Assembly: GCF_917563925.1 (NCBI RefSeq)
Contig: NZ_CAKJTJ010000027.1
Span: forward strand, 1-54,246
Origin: Sutcliffiella rhizosphaerae
Lineage (GTDB): Bacteria; Bacillota; Bacilli; Bacillales; Bacillaceae_I
DNA length: 54,246 nucleotides
Direction: 5' to 3'
Numbering within the stretch: position 1 is the first letter of the stretch; each line of letters opens with the position of its first letter. The notes beneath the pieces are model-generated. The model searched no databases, was not told the DNA's origin, and saw only the letters and a program-made list of their open reading frames with translations. Below are positions 17,011 to 25,434 of this stretch, piece by piece. The translations under genes were made by a program, and so were the position numbers.

Positions 17011-17044
17011 AAAAAAGGTGTGCCAAACATGGCACACCTTTTTT
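17011..17044. terminator. Shared terminator between convergent operons
   Basis: AAAGGTGTGCCA pairs perfectly with TGGCACACCTTT around a four-base loop, with A and T tracts on both sides. It ends the ABC operon and the leftward toxin-antitoxin operon. Confidence 0.85.
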
Positions 17045-17440
17045 TCAATTTCTTTTAGTAGAGTATTCATAGATGCTTTCAGCGATCTCGCTTATTGCCG
17101 GTTTTTTCTTTACCACCGTTACCGTAAATTCTTCAGCCATCTCTTCACTCATGGTTAGTTGGTAACCATTTACCCATAAGAACTGTTTCATTGCTGCAAA
17201 CCCTGTACGTTTATTAGCATTATGGAAACTGTGATTTTGAGCAATTCCAGCAAGTAAAGCAGCTGCTTTTGTCCAAAGATCAGGATAAGCATCCTCTCCA
17301 AAAGCACTTGCTTTTGGGCGATTTAAAGCACTGTCGAATAAGGGATAGTCTTTGATTCCCATTTGTTCTCCTGGGGAATATCGTTTAATCATAAAACTAT
17401 TAAGGAATAGCAATTCCTTTTCCGTTAAATATCTTATCAT
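17045..17440 (-). CDS. doc: Doc-type (Fic-fold) toxin
   Basis: A 131-residue protein with the Doc active site HSFHNANKR (residues 70-78), matching H-x-F-x-(D/N)-A-N-K-R. Doc proteins phosphorylate elongation factor Tu and stop translation, killing plasmid-free cells. It follows the antitoxin by four bases, so the pair is a typical post-segregational addiction module. Confidence 0.9.
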   Translation of the reverse strand: MIRYLTEKELLFLNSFMIKRYSPGEQMGIKDYPLFDSALNRPKASAFGEDAYPDLWTKAAALLAGIAQNHSFHNANKRTGFAAMKQFLWVNGYQLTMSEEMAEEFTVTVVKKKPAISEIAESIYEYSTKRN

Positions 17441-17444
17441 CAGC

Positions 17445-17717
17445 CTACCTGTTCACTAAATTTCTTAATGTATTGTCATAATTATCAACGAGATCTTTCA
17501 TACCTTCTAAAAACTCTTGATCAATATCCATATCTTCTAATACATCAAGTTGAAGTGGTTGATATTTTTTCAACGTAATAGAACCATCATCGTTCAATGT
17601 AAATTTCAATTCATCGCCTTGCTTTGCTTTTGCGTGTTCTAACGCTTCTTGTGGAAGGGTGATTCCTAAGCTATTCCCTACCTTGGTCACTTTTCTTTCC
17701 AACGCTTTCACCGCCAT
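17445..17717 (-). CDS. AbrB/MazE-type antitoxin
   Basis: A 90-residue protein. The N-terminal ~50 residues are a swapped-hairpin AbrB domain (RKVTKVGNSLGITLPQEAL). The acidic C-terminal tail (LDVLEDMDIDQEFLEGM) is likely the toxin-binding part. AGGAGG precedes the ATG. It is paired with Doc here rather than with Phd or MazF. It probably represses its own promoter, where GTTATAA repeats occur. Confidence 0.85.
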   Translation of the reverse strand: MAVKALERKVTKVGNSLGITLPQEALEHAKAKQGDELKFTLNDDGSITLKKYQPLQLDVLEDMDIDQEFLEGMKDLVDNYDNTLRNLVNR

Positions 17718-17734
17718 TTCGTTATCCTCCTTTT

Positions 17735-17830
17735 AGCTTTAACTATTATGACGAATATTATAACAAATAAACCGTTATGATTTTTATTTCTGTTATAACT
17801 TATTGTATATATTATAACATTATATCCTTT
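17735..17830 (-). promoter_or_regulatory. Promoter/operator region of the antitoxin-toxin operon
   Basis: Read leftward, GTTATAA recurs: TGTTATAATAT, AAGTTATAACAG and TTTGTTATAATATT. These give both a TATAAT -10 and palindromic half-sites for the AbrB-fold antitoxin. Exact boundaries cannot be set by eye. Confidence 0.45.
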
Positions 17831-17887
17831 TTTGTACATCTAAACAGAAGAAAAAGCTTTTCTTCCGAAAGCCCTTTTTGTTATCTT

Positions 17888-17916
17888 CAAATAAAAAAGG
17901 AGGATTACTCCCCCTT
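17888..17916 (-). terminator. Terminator of the JAB-domain gene
   Basis: Read leftward, AAAGGGGGAG pairs imperfectly with CTCCTTTTTT immediately after the JAB gene stop. Confidence 0.6.
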
Positions 17917-17919
17917 TCT

Positions 17920-18363
17920 TTAGATGTATCCTTTTTCTTTTAAACTACAATAGTCGGCTGATTCATTGACAATTAGATGGTCCAGTACCTCAATCCCTAA
18001 TATCTTTCCGCACTCTACCAGCCTCTTTGTTACATCGATGTCTTCTCTGGACGGTGTAACATCTTGGCTTGGATGCTGGTGTGAAATGATAATGGATGCG
18101 CTATTATTCAATATAGCACTTTTAAATACTTCTCGTGGCATTACGATGCTAGCATTGAGCCCTCCAACATGGCACCGATGCACTGCAACTACTCGATTCT
18201 TAGTGTTGAGACACATGACAAAAAACACTTCACGATCCTCATTCCAAATAAAGCTTGCAGCTACTTTTGCTCCATCTTCTGGTGATCGAATGATAAACGC
18301 TTCATCTGTTTTAACCTCTTTGATAATTTGCTTAATGGATACCACTTCATAAACTGTTTTCAT
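17920..18363 (-). CDS. RadC-like JAB-domain protein
   Basis: A 147-residue protein with the JAMM metal motif H95-x-H97-x7-S105-x2-D108 (SHQHPSQDVTPSREDID), as in RadC/DUF2466 proteins. It lacks the N-terminal helix-hairpin-helix part of chromosomal RadC. Such single-domain versions are frequent on mobile elements and defence islands; their substrate is not established. It is divergent from the structured non-coding segment at 18.4-18.9 kb. Confidence 0.85.
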   Translation of the reverse strand: MKTVYEVVSIKQIIKEVKTDEAFIIRSPEDGAKVAASFIWNEDREVFFVMCLNTKNRVVAVHRCHVGGLNASIVMPREVFKSAILNNSASIIISHQHPSQDVTPSREDIDVTKRLVECGKILGIEVLDHLIVNESADYCSLKEKGYI

Positions 18364-18399
18364 TTTCCTTCTCCCCTTTCTTTGTTCAAAAACACCTGA

Positions 18400-18890
18400 A
18401 CAATTCGCGCGAACAGGAGGAAGGGTTCGCTTACGAGGTAGCGAACTTGCCAGAGAAGGCTAGGCAATGCCCCAGCTCTTTGGGCTTTGTCGTTATAAAT
18501 CGAGTGAAGCCCAATGACTTAGGGCCAGTAAGGAAGTGGTTGCTACTTCCTTACTGGCCCTTAGCCTACTTGGCTTTGCCGATTTATTTGCCTGAACGCC
18601 CGCCCTTCCTGCTGTTACAAGCGAGCTTGTTACAATGAGGAGAACGAAGGAAGAAGCAGACACCACACCCATTGGCAGCAAGGGTTCGATGCCCGCAGCC
18701 GTCAATTGAAAGCAAACCTTTCGGATCTTATGAAAGGAAAGCAAACTGTAGGAGGCAACGCCGTATACAGTCGGGTTGACGGGGGTTCAATGCCTTCGAC
18801 AACCCGTCCATATGCTTAAAGAAGAAATCCCACGGCTTTGGAAAACTCGATGTTGTCTGGGGAGTCCCTGATAATTCAGATGGTGTGTTA
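18400..18890 (+). ncRNA. Candidate large structured non-coding RNA or DNA element
   Basis: Nearly 500 bases with higher GC than its neighbours, no credible gene, and a series of hairpins: GTTCGC/GCGAAC (about 18426..18447); a long cruciform at 18496..18586, with 17 perfect pairs AGGGCCAGTAAGGAAGT (18521..18537) against 18545..18561 plus outer pairs TAAATCG/CGATTTA; an imperfect GTTACAAGC/GCTTGTTAC (about 18615); CCTTTC/GAAAGG (about 18716); ACTGT/ACAGT (about 18744); and CGGGTTG/CAACCCG (about 18772..18806). It lies between the JAB gene and the SIR2-STAND gene. A structured RNA, a single-strand origin or a recombination site are all possible. Strand is a guess. Confidence 0.4.
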
Positions 18891-19033
18891 AAGGTTTATT
18901 TCATAACTTTTGAGATTAGTATACAGTTTATAGAACCCTTAAAAATCAAAGCATCTGATTAAATTTGTTATTTTTGTGTTTTCTTACAAAAAAATAGTAT
19001 AAAATTGTCAGAGTAAAATAAAATAGTAAATTG

Positions 19034-22000
19034 ATGGTGATTAATGTGAAAATTCATTCAAAAATTAAACAAGCGTTAGAAACTAATAGACTCATATTCT
19101 TCGTAGGTTCTGGTTTTTCTAAAGAATTGGGTTTTTCTGACTGGAAAGAACTACTTAGTTCAATCTTAAGTGATCTAAGTACTGATTATGATTTCTGTAA
19201 GCTATTAAAAGAGAACTTAGACACAGAAATGATGGATACTTTAGAAGTATTAAAAAAGCTTGAAAAAAAAGAGCTTAAACCGACAATACTAAACAAATTA
19301 GAAACTTATTTTACAGTTAGTAGTGATAAAAGAGAATATTTAGAGAACAATTCTACTAAGTACAAAAAAATAACAGATATAACAAAAAAAATAATTACAA
19401 CGAATTATGATGAAATAATAGAAATTGCAAATGGTGATATACAGAAATTCACTTATGATAATAAGTACAAAGTAGCTAAACTACATGAATTGGATAATTT
19501 TATCTATAAGTTACATGGTTGTATAGAAGACCCTACAAAATGTGTATTATTTGCAGAAGAATATGATTTATTATACACTTCAAATTCTCCTGCAATTGAA
19601 GAATTGAAAAAACTAATTGCTGATAATACGGTGATTTTCTTAGGGTTTAGTTTAAAAGATGAATTTGTAAAGAAACAGTTTGATTATATTTACTCTATTT
19701 ATAAGGGACTTAAAGGCAATCACTTTATAGTCTCAACAGATAATCATATGGAAAAAATTGAGGGGATTGAAAAAATTCAGCTTGATAGTTGGGACAAAAT
19801 AGAAGAATTTTTAGAGTCCTTATACGAAATAAAATTAGCTCATGATGCAGTAAGTGTTACTTCAATACCAGTAGAAAAGGATTTGGAGAAAAAAGAATTT
19901 TTTAAACCTAGATTTAATGTATTATTTGCAGAACCTTTTAATAGTAAGAATAACTATAATAAGAATAAAATAATAAAAGCTTTTAATAATTACGATATTG
20001 ATTTAACAATTGACGTTTTAAGTATAAATAAATTAAATAATATAGAGAATTTCGATTATCTATTCCTATTTACAGAAGCTTTTAATAATAAAATTTTAGT
20101 AGAAGATGACTACCTAAATTCTACATTTATAACACTAAATAGATTTGAAGAAGAAATCTTTGCAGATAATCTCAAGGGGGTTTTTATATTCTCTAAAAAA
20201 CTCTATACAGGAGATGAAGAAGTCTCACTTACTTATTCATATATCATAAATAAATTTAATGAACAAAATTTTAATTCAATGATATTTCAGATTCTAAGAA
20301 AGAACAAAATTAATGAAAATGAAACAATTATAATTAACGAAGATAAGTTAATTATTCCACAAATTAATAGAGGTAAATGTACCGTTTATGAAAAACATAG
20401 TTATATCTCTAGTGAAATTGATTCAAAAAACCTCTTAAATTTTGTAGGAAGACTAAGTGATCTTGAAACAATAACTAGAAAAATTCAAGATTTAGATGGT
20501 CGTTTACTTTCAATTAAAGCTTCAGGTGGAATAGGAAAGACGACTATAGTGAAGAAAATAGCATTTGAATTATCCAGAAGAAATTACTTTAAAGATGGGA
20601 TTATTTTTATTGATTGTGAATTCATTTCAGATATAAAGGCATTTCAAAATAAAATTTCACATAGCTTTGAAATTGATCATACTAATAATCTAGTAGATTA
20701 TTTATCAATTAATAATGGCAAAAGAGATTTACTCTTAATTCTAGATAATTTCGAGTCATTGTTATACTTATCAGATATAGAACATACCTATTCAATTAAA
20801 AAGCTCGTTACTTTTCTTTGTGATTTTTGCTCAATCGTAGTAACTACTAGAGAACTTTTAGGGTTAGAGTTTGAAGAATTCTATGATTTAAGACCACTAA
20901 CTACAGATGAAGCAGAAAAGCTTTTTTTCAAAAATTTCAAATCAGAAGTTAATGATGTTGAGAGAAAAATTTTAAGAGAATCAGTACTTGAAAACCTGTT
21001 AAATAATAACCCTCTAGCAATAAAAATTGTCACAAGTAATATTCCAAACGGAAAAAAAATGAAAGACCTTAAAAAGGATTTAGAAATAGATTTTTTTAAA
21101 GCTACAAATTTATATTATGAAGATATTTTTGATGAAAAAAAGGATTTAAATATTGAAAGGTCTAAATCTATATTTAATTCTATTAATTATTCATACAGTT
21201 TATTACCTCATAGAGAGAAACTAATTTTTGAACTACTTTCATTATTTCCAGACGGCATAGAGATAAATAATTTTAAAAACTTCTTTGAAAGCAATGATTA
21301 TAAGAGAGATTTAAGTAAATTTACTGATAAGGATATAAAATCTTTAGAGAATAAATCACTAATTGAAAATTCTAATAGTCTCATTAAACTCCAGTCCATT
21401 GTTGGTAGATTTGCTAGATATAAATTTCAAAATAGAAGCAAGGAAGAACAAGAATCTTACTATAGTAGAGCATTTGAATTAAATGCCTTTATTTTAAAGG
21501 TATTAAAATATAAAACCAAAACTACTAGCAATTTTTATAAGTTTTTTGATAAGTATGTTAACAATTTTATAGAAGCTGTGAAATTCATTCCTAATATAAA
21601 TATTCAAAATAAATATAAGATTTTAGAATATATTGCATATATAGCTGAGCCCCTTCACCTTTTTGAGAACAAGCGTATTACCCCTTTGCTAGAAGATTTA
21701 AAGCCCTTATTGACTGATATTGAAAATGGGTGCTTATTAATTGATATTTATATATTAAATATAAAATATTTCCACGGTGAATTTGAAGAAGCCATTATTA
21801 GTCTTGAAAAGATTTTACCCTTAGAATCGATTTTTGAACTTCTTGAAAAAGGCAGTACTCATAATGAAAATGTTACAAACAAGAAAATAATTAGTTTAAC
21901 ATTAAATTTATATAGTTTTAAGAATGAATTAAAGGTATTAGATTTAGCTATAAAATCTAAATTCCCGTTAGAAAGATCACAATTACAAACAATTTTCTTC

Positions 22001-22588
22001 AAATTAGGTTTAGATAATTACTTGGATAATATTGCAGAAGAAAGCGAATTTTTCCATTTTGAGATTCAGAATAGAAAAGGAAAATTAGAAATAGATAAGT
22101 TGCAGAATTTTATAGATCAATTATTTTCTAAGGAATTTATTGAATTAGTACAAACAAATTATATAAAAGCAAAGCAAATTCCGATTACTAAGAAAGAGGT
22201 ATTTAAATTAGTATCCATTAATCCTTATACAGACGGTCTAAAAAATATTATGTTAGCTTTTATTGAAGATGATTTCGATTCTGCAAATAACTATTACCTT
22301 ACTGCGTTAAGCAATTTAAAACATATTAATTATTACTATTTAGAAGCCGTGCTATATTACGTAAAGTTCTTAGAAAAACATGGACATCCAGAGTACGAAA
22401 AATGGTTACAATTAGGATATAATCAAACGAAAAACTGTGGTTATCAATATTTATTTAATCAGTTTATTTTATTATCTAAAGAATACTCTAAGGAAAATGT
22501 TAAATCTATTGAAAGAGAAATAATTGATTATTATTTAAAAGAAATAATGATAACAAAAACTGAAAAGCCTATGGTACTTCTTGAATAA
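19034..22588 (+). CDS. SIR2-STAND NTPase, probable anti-phage sensor-effector
   Basis: About 1,184 residues. The N-terminal SIR2 domain (about 1-270) shows FFVGSGFSKELG, ITTNYDEI, KLHGC and VIFLGFSLKD, the NAD-binding and catalytic elements. A linker leads to a STAND/NB-ARC ATPase: P-loop ASGGIGKTT (about 495-503), Walker B LLLILDNFES (about 565), TTRE sensor and winged-helix part. The C-terminal ~450 residues are helical repeats for target recognition. In known SIR2-STAND systems (Avs5 and relatives), sensing of a phage protein triggers NAD+ depletion and abortive infection. Start ATG 19034, or GTG 19046 after GGTGAT. Confidence 0.85.
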   Translation: MVINVKIHSKIKQALETNRLIFFVGSGFSKELGFSDWKELLSSILSDLSTDYDFCKLLKENLDTEMMDTLEVLKKLEKKELKPTILNKLETYFTVSSDKREYLENNSTKYKKITDITKKIITTNYDEIIEIANGDIQKFTYDNKYKVAKLHELDNFIYKLHGCIEDPTKCVLFAEEYDLLYTSNSPAIEELKKLIADNTVIFLGFSLKDEFVKKQFDYIYSIYKGLKGNHFIVSTDNHMEKIEGIEKIQLDSWDKIEEFLESLYEIKLAHDAVSVTSIPVEKDLEKKEFFKPRFNVLFAEPFNSKNNYNKNKIIKAFNNYDIDLTIDVLSINKLNNIENFDYLFLFTEAFNNKILVEDDYLNSTFITLNRFEEEIFADNLKGVFIFSKKLYTGDEEVSLTYSYIINKFNEQNFNSMIFQILRKNKINENETIIINEDKLIIPQINRGKCTVYEKHSYISSEIDSKNLLNFVGRLSDLETITRKIQDLDGRLLSIKASGGIGKTTIVKKIAFELSRRNYFKDGIIFIDCEFISDIKAFQNKISHSFEIDHTNNLVDYLSINNGKRDLLLILDNFESLLYLSDIEHTYSIKKLVTFLCDFCSIVVTTRELLGLEFEEFYDLRPLTTDEAEKLFFKNFKSEVNDVERKILRESVLENLLNNNPLAIKIVTSNIPNGKKMKDLKKDLEIDFFKATNLYYEDIFDEKKDLNIERSKSIFNSINYSYSLLPHREKLIFELLSLFPDGIEINNFKNFFESNDYKRDLSKFTDKDIKSLENKSLIENSNSLIKLQSIVGRFARYKFQNRSKEEQESYYSRAFELNAFILKVLKYKTKTTSNFYKFFDKYVNNFIEAVKFIPNINIQNKYKILEYIAYIAEPLHLFENKRITPLLEDLKPLLTDIENGCLLIDIYILNIKYFHGEFEEAIISLEKILPLESIFELLEKGSTHNENVTNKKIISLTLNLYSFKNELKVLDLAIKSKFPLERSQLQTIFFKLGLDNYLDNIAEESEFFHFEIQNRKGKLEIDKLQNFIDQLFSKEFIELVQTNYIKAKQIPITKKEVFKLVSINPYTDGLKNIMLAFIEDDFDSANNYYLTALSNLKHINYYYLEAVLYYVKFLEKHGHPEYEKWLQLGYNQTKNCGYQYLFNQFILLSKEYSKENVKSIEREIIDYYLKEIMITKTEKPMVLLE

Positions 22589-22776
22589 TAATTAGTTTAT
22601 AAAGTTCACTCGTAAGTGTTATTGGTTAGTAATAAGTTATTACTTTTATAAATATGGTTACTTATTATTTACTCATTATACTAACTTGTACTTTAAATGA
22701 ACATTTGTGTAAAATCTTGCAAACGGAATAAGCTGCTGAATCTGTAAAGCCTATAAATTAATATAAATACAATAAT
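22589..22776. other. Intergenic, no gene seen
   Basis: AT-rich spacer after the SIR2-STAND gene, leading to a terminator. Confidence 0.3.
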
Positions 22777-22821
22777 CCCAAAGCCGAGATTTCTTAACAG
22801 ATCTCTGGGCTTTTTAAGGTT
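22777..22821 (+). terminator. Terminator downstream of the SIR2-STAND gene
   Basis: AAAGCC.GAGAT pairs with ATCTC.GGGCTTT, followed by TTTT. Confidence 0.7.
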
Positions 22822-23064
22822 TTTTTAAATATTGAATTTATAAGCGATCTATATTACTAAGAAAATCCCGACTACCAAAGGGGGAAAAAAGGACCTAAAC
22901 TCATACTTCCCATGAAAAGAAACTGACCGACTCCATTATCACTAAGCATTTCAATACACCTCCAACAAAAAAACACACCAAAACATTAAAGGAGTATTTT
23001 ATTCTGATAATAAAAATTTAGTAATAAAAGTTTGACTTTACGGATAATATAATGATATTATACC

Positions 23065-23082
23065 GATAACATACTTGTTATC
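23065..23082. promoter_or_regulatory. Palindromic operator of the HigBA-like operon
   Basis: GATAACA and TGTTATC form a perfect palindrome with a four-base spacer, 45 bases before the toxin start and just downstream of a likely promoter (TTGACT near 23031, TATTAT about 18 bases later). It is probably bound by the XRE antitoxin. Confidence 0.55.
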
Positions 23083-23127
23083 ACATATGAAGAAAATTAT
23101 AAATATAATAGAGGAGGATCCCCCGCG

Positions 23128-23487
23128 ATGTTGGAGATAATTTATTATACCGACAGTCGCGGACGCCAACCAGTTTACGAATGGATTCAGCACACAAAGA
23201 AGCACGAACCTGCCAACTTTAGAAAAATGTATCAACTTCAAGTAATGCTACATGAAAATGGTAAATTGATACAGTCTGGAGAAATCAAACGAAAAGATAT
23301 AAAAAAACTAAAGGGCACTGAAATGTGGCAACTAAGGGTTAATGACCATAGGATTTTGTTTTTCTACTATCAGGGAAACGCTATTGTCTTCACTAATACC
23401 TTTATAAAGAAACAGAATGAAACACCACAAAGTGAGATAGACCGTGCTGAAACGAGAAAAAATCACTTCTTAAATAAACCATTATAA
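23128..23487 (+). CDS. higB: RelE/HigB-like (Gp49 family) toxin
   Basis: A 119-residue protein of the phage-derived Gp49/HigB group (PF05973 type). It has EIIYYTDSRGRQPVYEWI at the start, KLKGTEMWQLRVNDHRILFFYY in the core, and a C-terminal NTFIKK segment. These are ribosome-dependent mRNA interferases. GAGGAGG precedes the ATG. The toxin-first order with an XRE antitoxin downstream is the usual HigBA arrangement. Confidence 0.85.
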   Translation: MLEIIYYTDSRGRQPVYEWIQHTKKHEPANFRKMYQLQVMLHENGKLIQSGEIKRKDIKKLKGTEMWQLRVNDHRILFFYYQGNAIVFTNTFIKKQNETPQSEIDRAETRKNHFLNKPL

Positions 23488-23600
23488 ACTCAATTGCGTC
23501 CGCGACCGGCTTGCCGGTTAGGTATAATAATATAATACAGGCGGGAACCTAAAAATAAAATATACACTGGATTACAAAAAAATAATAAGGAGGGTAAACC

Positions 23601-23891
23601 ATGAAGACATTCAATGATCTCCGAAGTGATCTCATTCAAGAAGATCCTGAGTTATTTATATCATTGGAGATCGTAGGTAAATTAATAGCTGCTCGTGATC
23701 GGAAATCAATATCTCAAAGAGAATTATCCAAAATTTCTGGAATTCCTCAAAAAACTATATCTAGGATAGAAAATGGAATTGATATTCCCAAAATACTAAC
23801 GTTATTAAAACTTACTAAAGCATTAGGATTAGAATTAGCCTTAATTGATAAAGAAACAAAAAATGAATTATCTGCTTCATTAGCTAATTAA
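23601..23891 (+). CDS. higA: HigA-like XRE antitoxin
   Basis: A 96-residue protein with a helix-turn-helix of the Cro/C1 type (SQRELSKISGIPQKTISRIENG, about residues 38-59). It neutralises the toxin and represses the operon. The gap of about 110 bases from the toxin contains a small GC-rich inverted repeat (CCGGCTTGCCGG) and a possible TATAAT, so it may have its own promoter. AAGGAGG precedes the ATG. Confidence 0.85.
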   Translation: MKTFNDLRSDLIQEDPELFISLEIVGKLIAARDRKSISQRELSKISGIPQKTISRIENGIDIPKILTLLKLTKALGLELALIDKETKNELSASLAN

Positions 23892-24075
23892 ATTTTATAA
23901 AACTTTATGATATTAAAACAAATAATAATTTTAAAGATAATATTAGTGAATTGAGTAAAACTTAAAAATAATTGAGACTTAGACAAACAAATAAAATTTA
24001 TGCAAAAACAAAAAAAAAGTTTACCCTCATTAAAATGTAACTCTAATAAAGTACATTTAAAAATGGATTAAGCAG

Positions 24076-24118
24076 TAAAAAGATGATCTCTGTATTGTAC
24101 AGGGATCATTTTTCTTTC
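24076..24118 (+). terminator. Terminator after the HigBA-like pair
   Basis: AAAAAGATGATC.CTGT pairs with ACAG.GATCATTTTTCTTT around ATTGT. Confidence 0.75.
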
Positions 24119-24230
24119 AAACCATTGATAAGAGCTAGAAAAAACATGGATTTAGCACGGAAGGAAAGTTAGTTGAATGGAAAAATAGTCGGGCATATTC
24201 TTATGAATAGAAATGAGGAGGTGCGGTATT

Positions 24231-24305
24231 TTGAAAATATTTTTCTATTTTTTAGGGGTATTTACATTAATAGGTTGTTCTACTTGCAGAGATAGAAGAA
24301 GGTAA
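24231..24305 (+). CDS. Tiny lipoprotein-like peptide (24 residues)
   Basis: A TTG start six bases after GAGGAGGTG opens a 24-residue frame: a hydrophobic core (FFYFLGVFTLIG) directly followed by a lipobox cysteine (LIGCS) and a short basic tail with a second Cys. The strong ribosome site argues for translation. It could be a stand-alone lipopeptide or the 5' remnant of a lost lipoprotein gene. Confidence 0.35.
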   Translation: MKIFFYFLGVFTLIGCSTCRDRRR

Positions 24306-25042
24306 CTATCAGATATTTACAAAGAGGTATAAAGATAATGATAATTAATTTTAAAAATAAGAATTAATGCTTACAAACTTTTTTTGAATATACCTCGGAG
24401 AAAGAAGGTATAACTCGAACCCCTAACCTAGTAGAGGAAAACATGCTATTACAATTGGCGGGCTCTTCTCTGAATATCTGGTTTATAGATAATTTGAATG
24501 CTTTATTTGTATAATTGGACACTTTTTTGAATACTTCATGTTTTATTAACTAATTGAACTAGTTATTTGTATACTTCAACTTTGTTGTATCAATTTTACA
24601 TAGTTAATTAAAAACATTAACAGCTCCGTCTCCGGACCTGTTTCATGCTATGAGGCTAAAGAATAACCTCTTACTCCCCCCTGACCCTTTCACTCTCTAA
24701 AGCAAAGCCAGGTCACCTTACCTGTCCTCTCAACTGGTTCTACAATATTACTGAATCATAAATAACGAGTCCTTCACCGTTTTAAAAGCCTACGACTTGC
24801 GAAAGCTCGATGTCGGAAGCCATGCTCCTTTATTTAACTCCAAGTATAGATGAATTAGAGAAGTTGGGTAAATTTGTTTTTTTATCTATTTCCGTTCATC
24901 CAAAATCATTATTTTCTCTAAGGAGAATTCATTGTTTTCCGAGATATATAAGAGATAAATGTTCTGTTTACTTGTTTGTTAAAAGAGAAATACAACTGTA
25001 TTTTTAACTTGGAACACCAATAAGAAAAGGGAGTGAAGAAAA
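24306..25042. other. Non-coding stretch with relics
   Basis: No supported gene. Around 24630..24830 there are GC-richer inverted repeats (GAGG.../CCTC near 24650) and a CTCGATGT box also present near 18848 in the structured segment, perhaps a remnant of the same element. The rest is AT-rich. Confidence 0.3.
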
Positions 25043-25363
25043 ATGGCAAGTAAACTAATAATTTATAGCCGGGCAAAGAAAGAAGTGGCAAGACTGAACC
25101 AGTATATTGCACTGGTAGATGAGTATACAAGCAATACGCTAGAGCAATGGATTATTAAAGAATATGCAATTACTAATAGTCTAGTAGAGGTAGCAAGAAG
25201 GGCTAATGAGAATGGATTTAAAACAAATGGAGGCGTTGAAATAGATCGAGACTATGTGGTGTGTGTTATTGACTCTAAACCTAGATCAGGTGATGAATTA
25301 CATAGACTAGTACGAAGTGGTTATAGAGCTAAATCACGGGCGATAAAAAATAGATACCTGTAG
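25043..25363 (+). CDS. Hypothetical basic protein (106 residues)
   Basis: GGGAGTGAAG precedes the ATG. The protein is hydrophilic, with a helical N-terminal half and a basic C-terminus (RSGYRAKSRAIKNRY). A segment around LVEVARRANENG looks like a helix that could belong to a DNA-binding fold, but no family is recognised. It is convergent with the hsd operon and separated from it by a hairpin terminator. Confidence 0.5.
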   Translation: MASKLIIYSRAKKEVARLNQYIALVDEYTSNTLEQWIIKEYAITNSLVEVARRANENGFKTNGGVEIDRDYVVCVIDSKPRSGDELHRLVRSGYRAKSRAIKNRYL

Positions 25364-25381
25364 GAGCTAGGGGATTATCCC

Positions 25382-25419
25382 AAAAGTCCAACTACAAACC
25401 TTCGTAGTTGGACTTTACT
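25382..25419. terminator. Bidirectional terminator
   Basis: AAAGTCCAACTAC and GTAGTTGGACTTT form a 13-pair perfect stem with an eight-base loop, between the hypothetical gene and the convergent hsdR. Confidence 0.85.
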
Positions 25420-25434
25420 AAAAAAGCAATCTAT

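Noticed and set aside
18447-18744. Overlapping frames on both strands in the structured segment
   Set aside because: Their codons are dictated by the palindromes; no ribosome site; treated as non-coding.
24400-24480. tRNA-like bases (TCGAACCCC with nearby stem-like segments)
   Set aside because: No complete cloverleaf or acceptor stem could be built on either strand; at best a tRNA-derived relic.
24780-24830. CTCGATGT box shared with 18848 as a possible attachment-site pair around the defence island
   Set aside because: The shared core is too short, and no integrase is encoded nearby; kept only as a possible relic.
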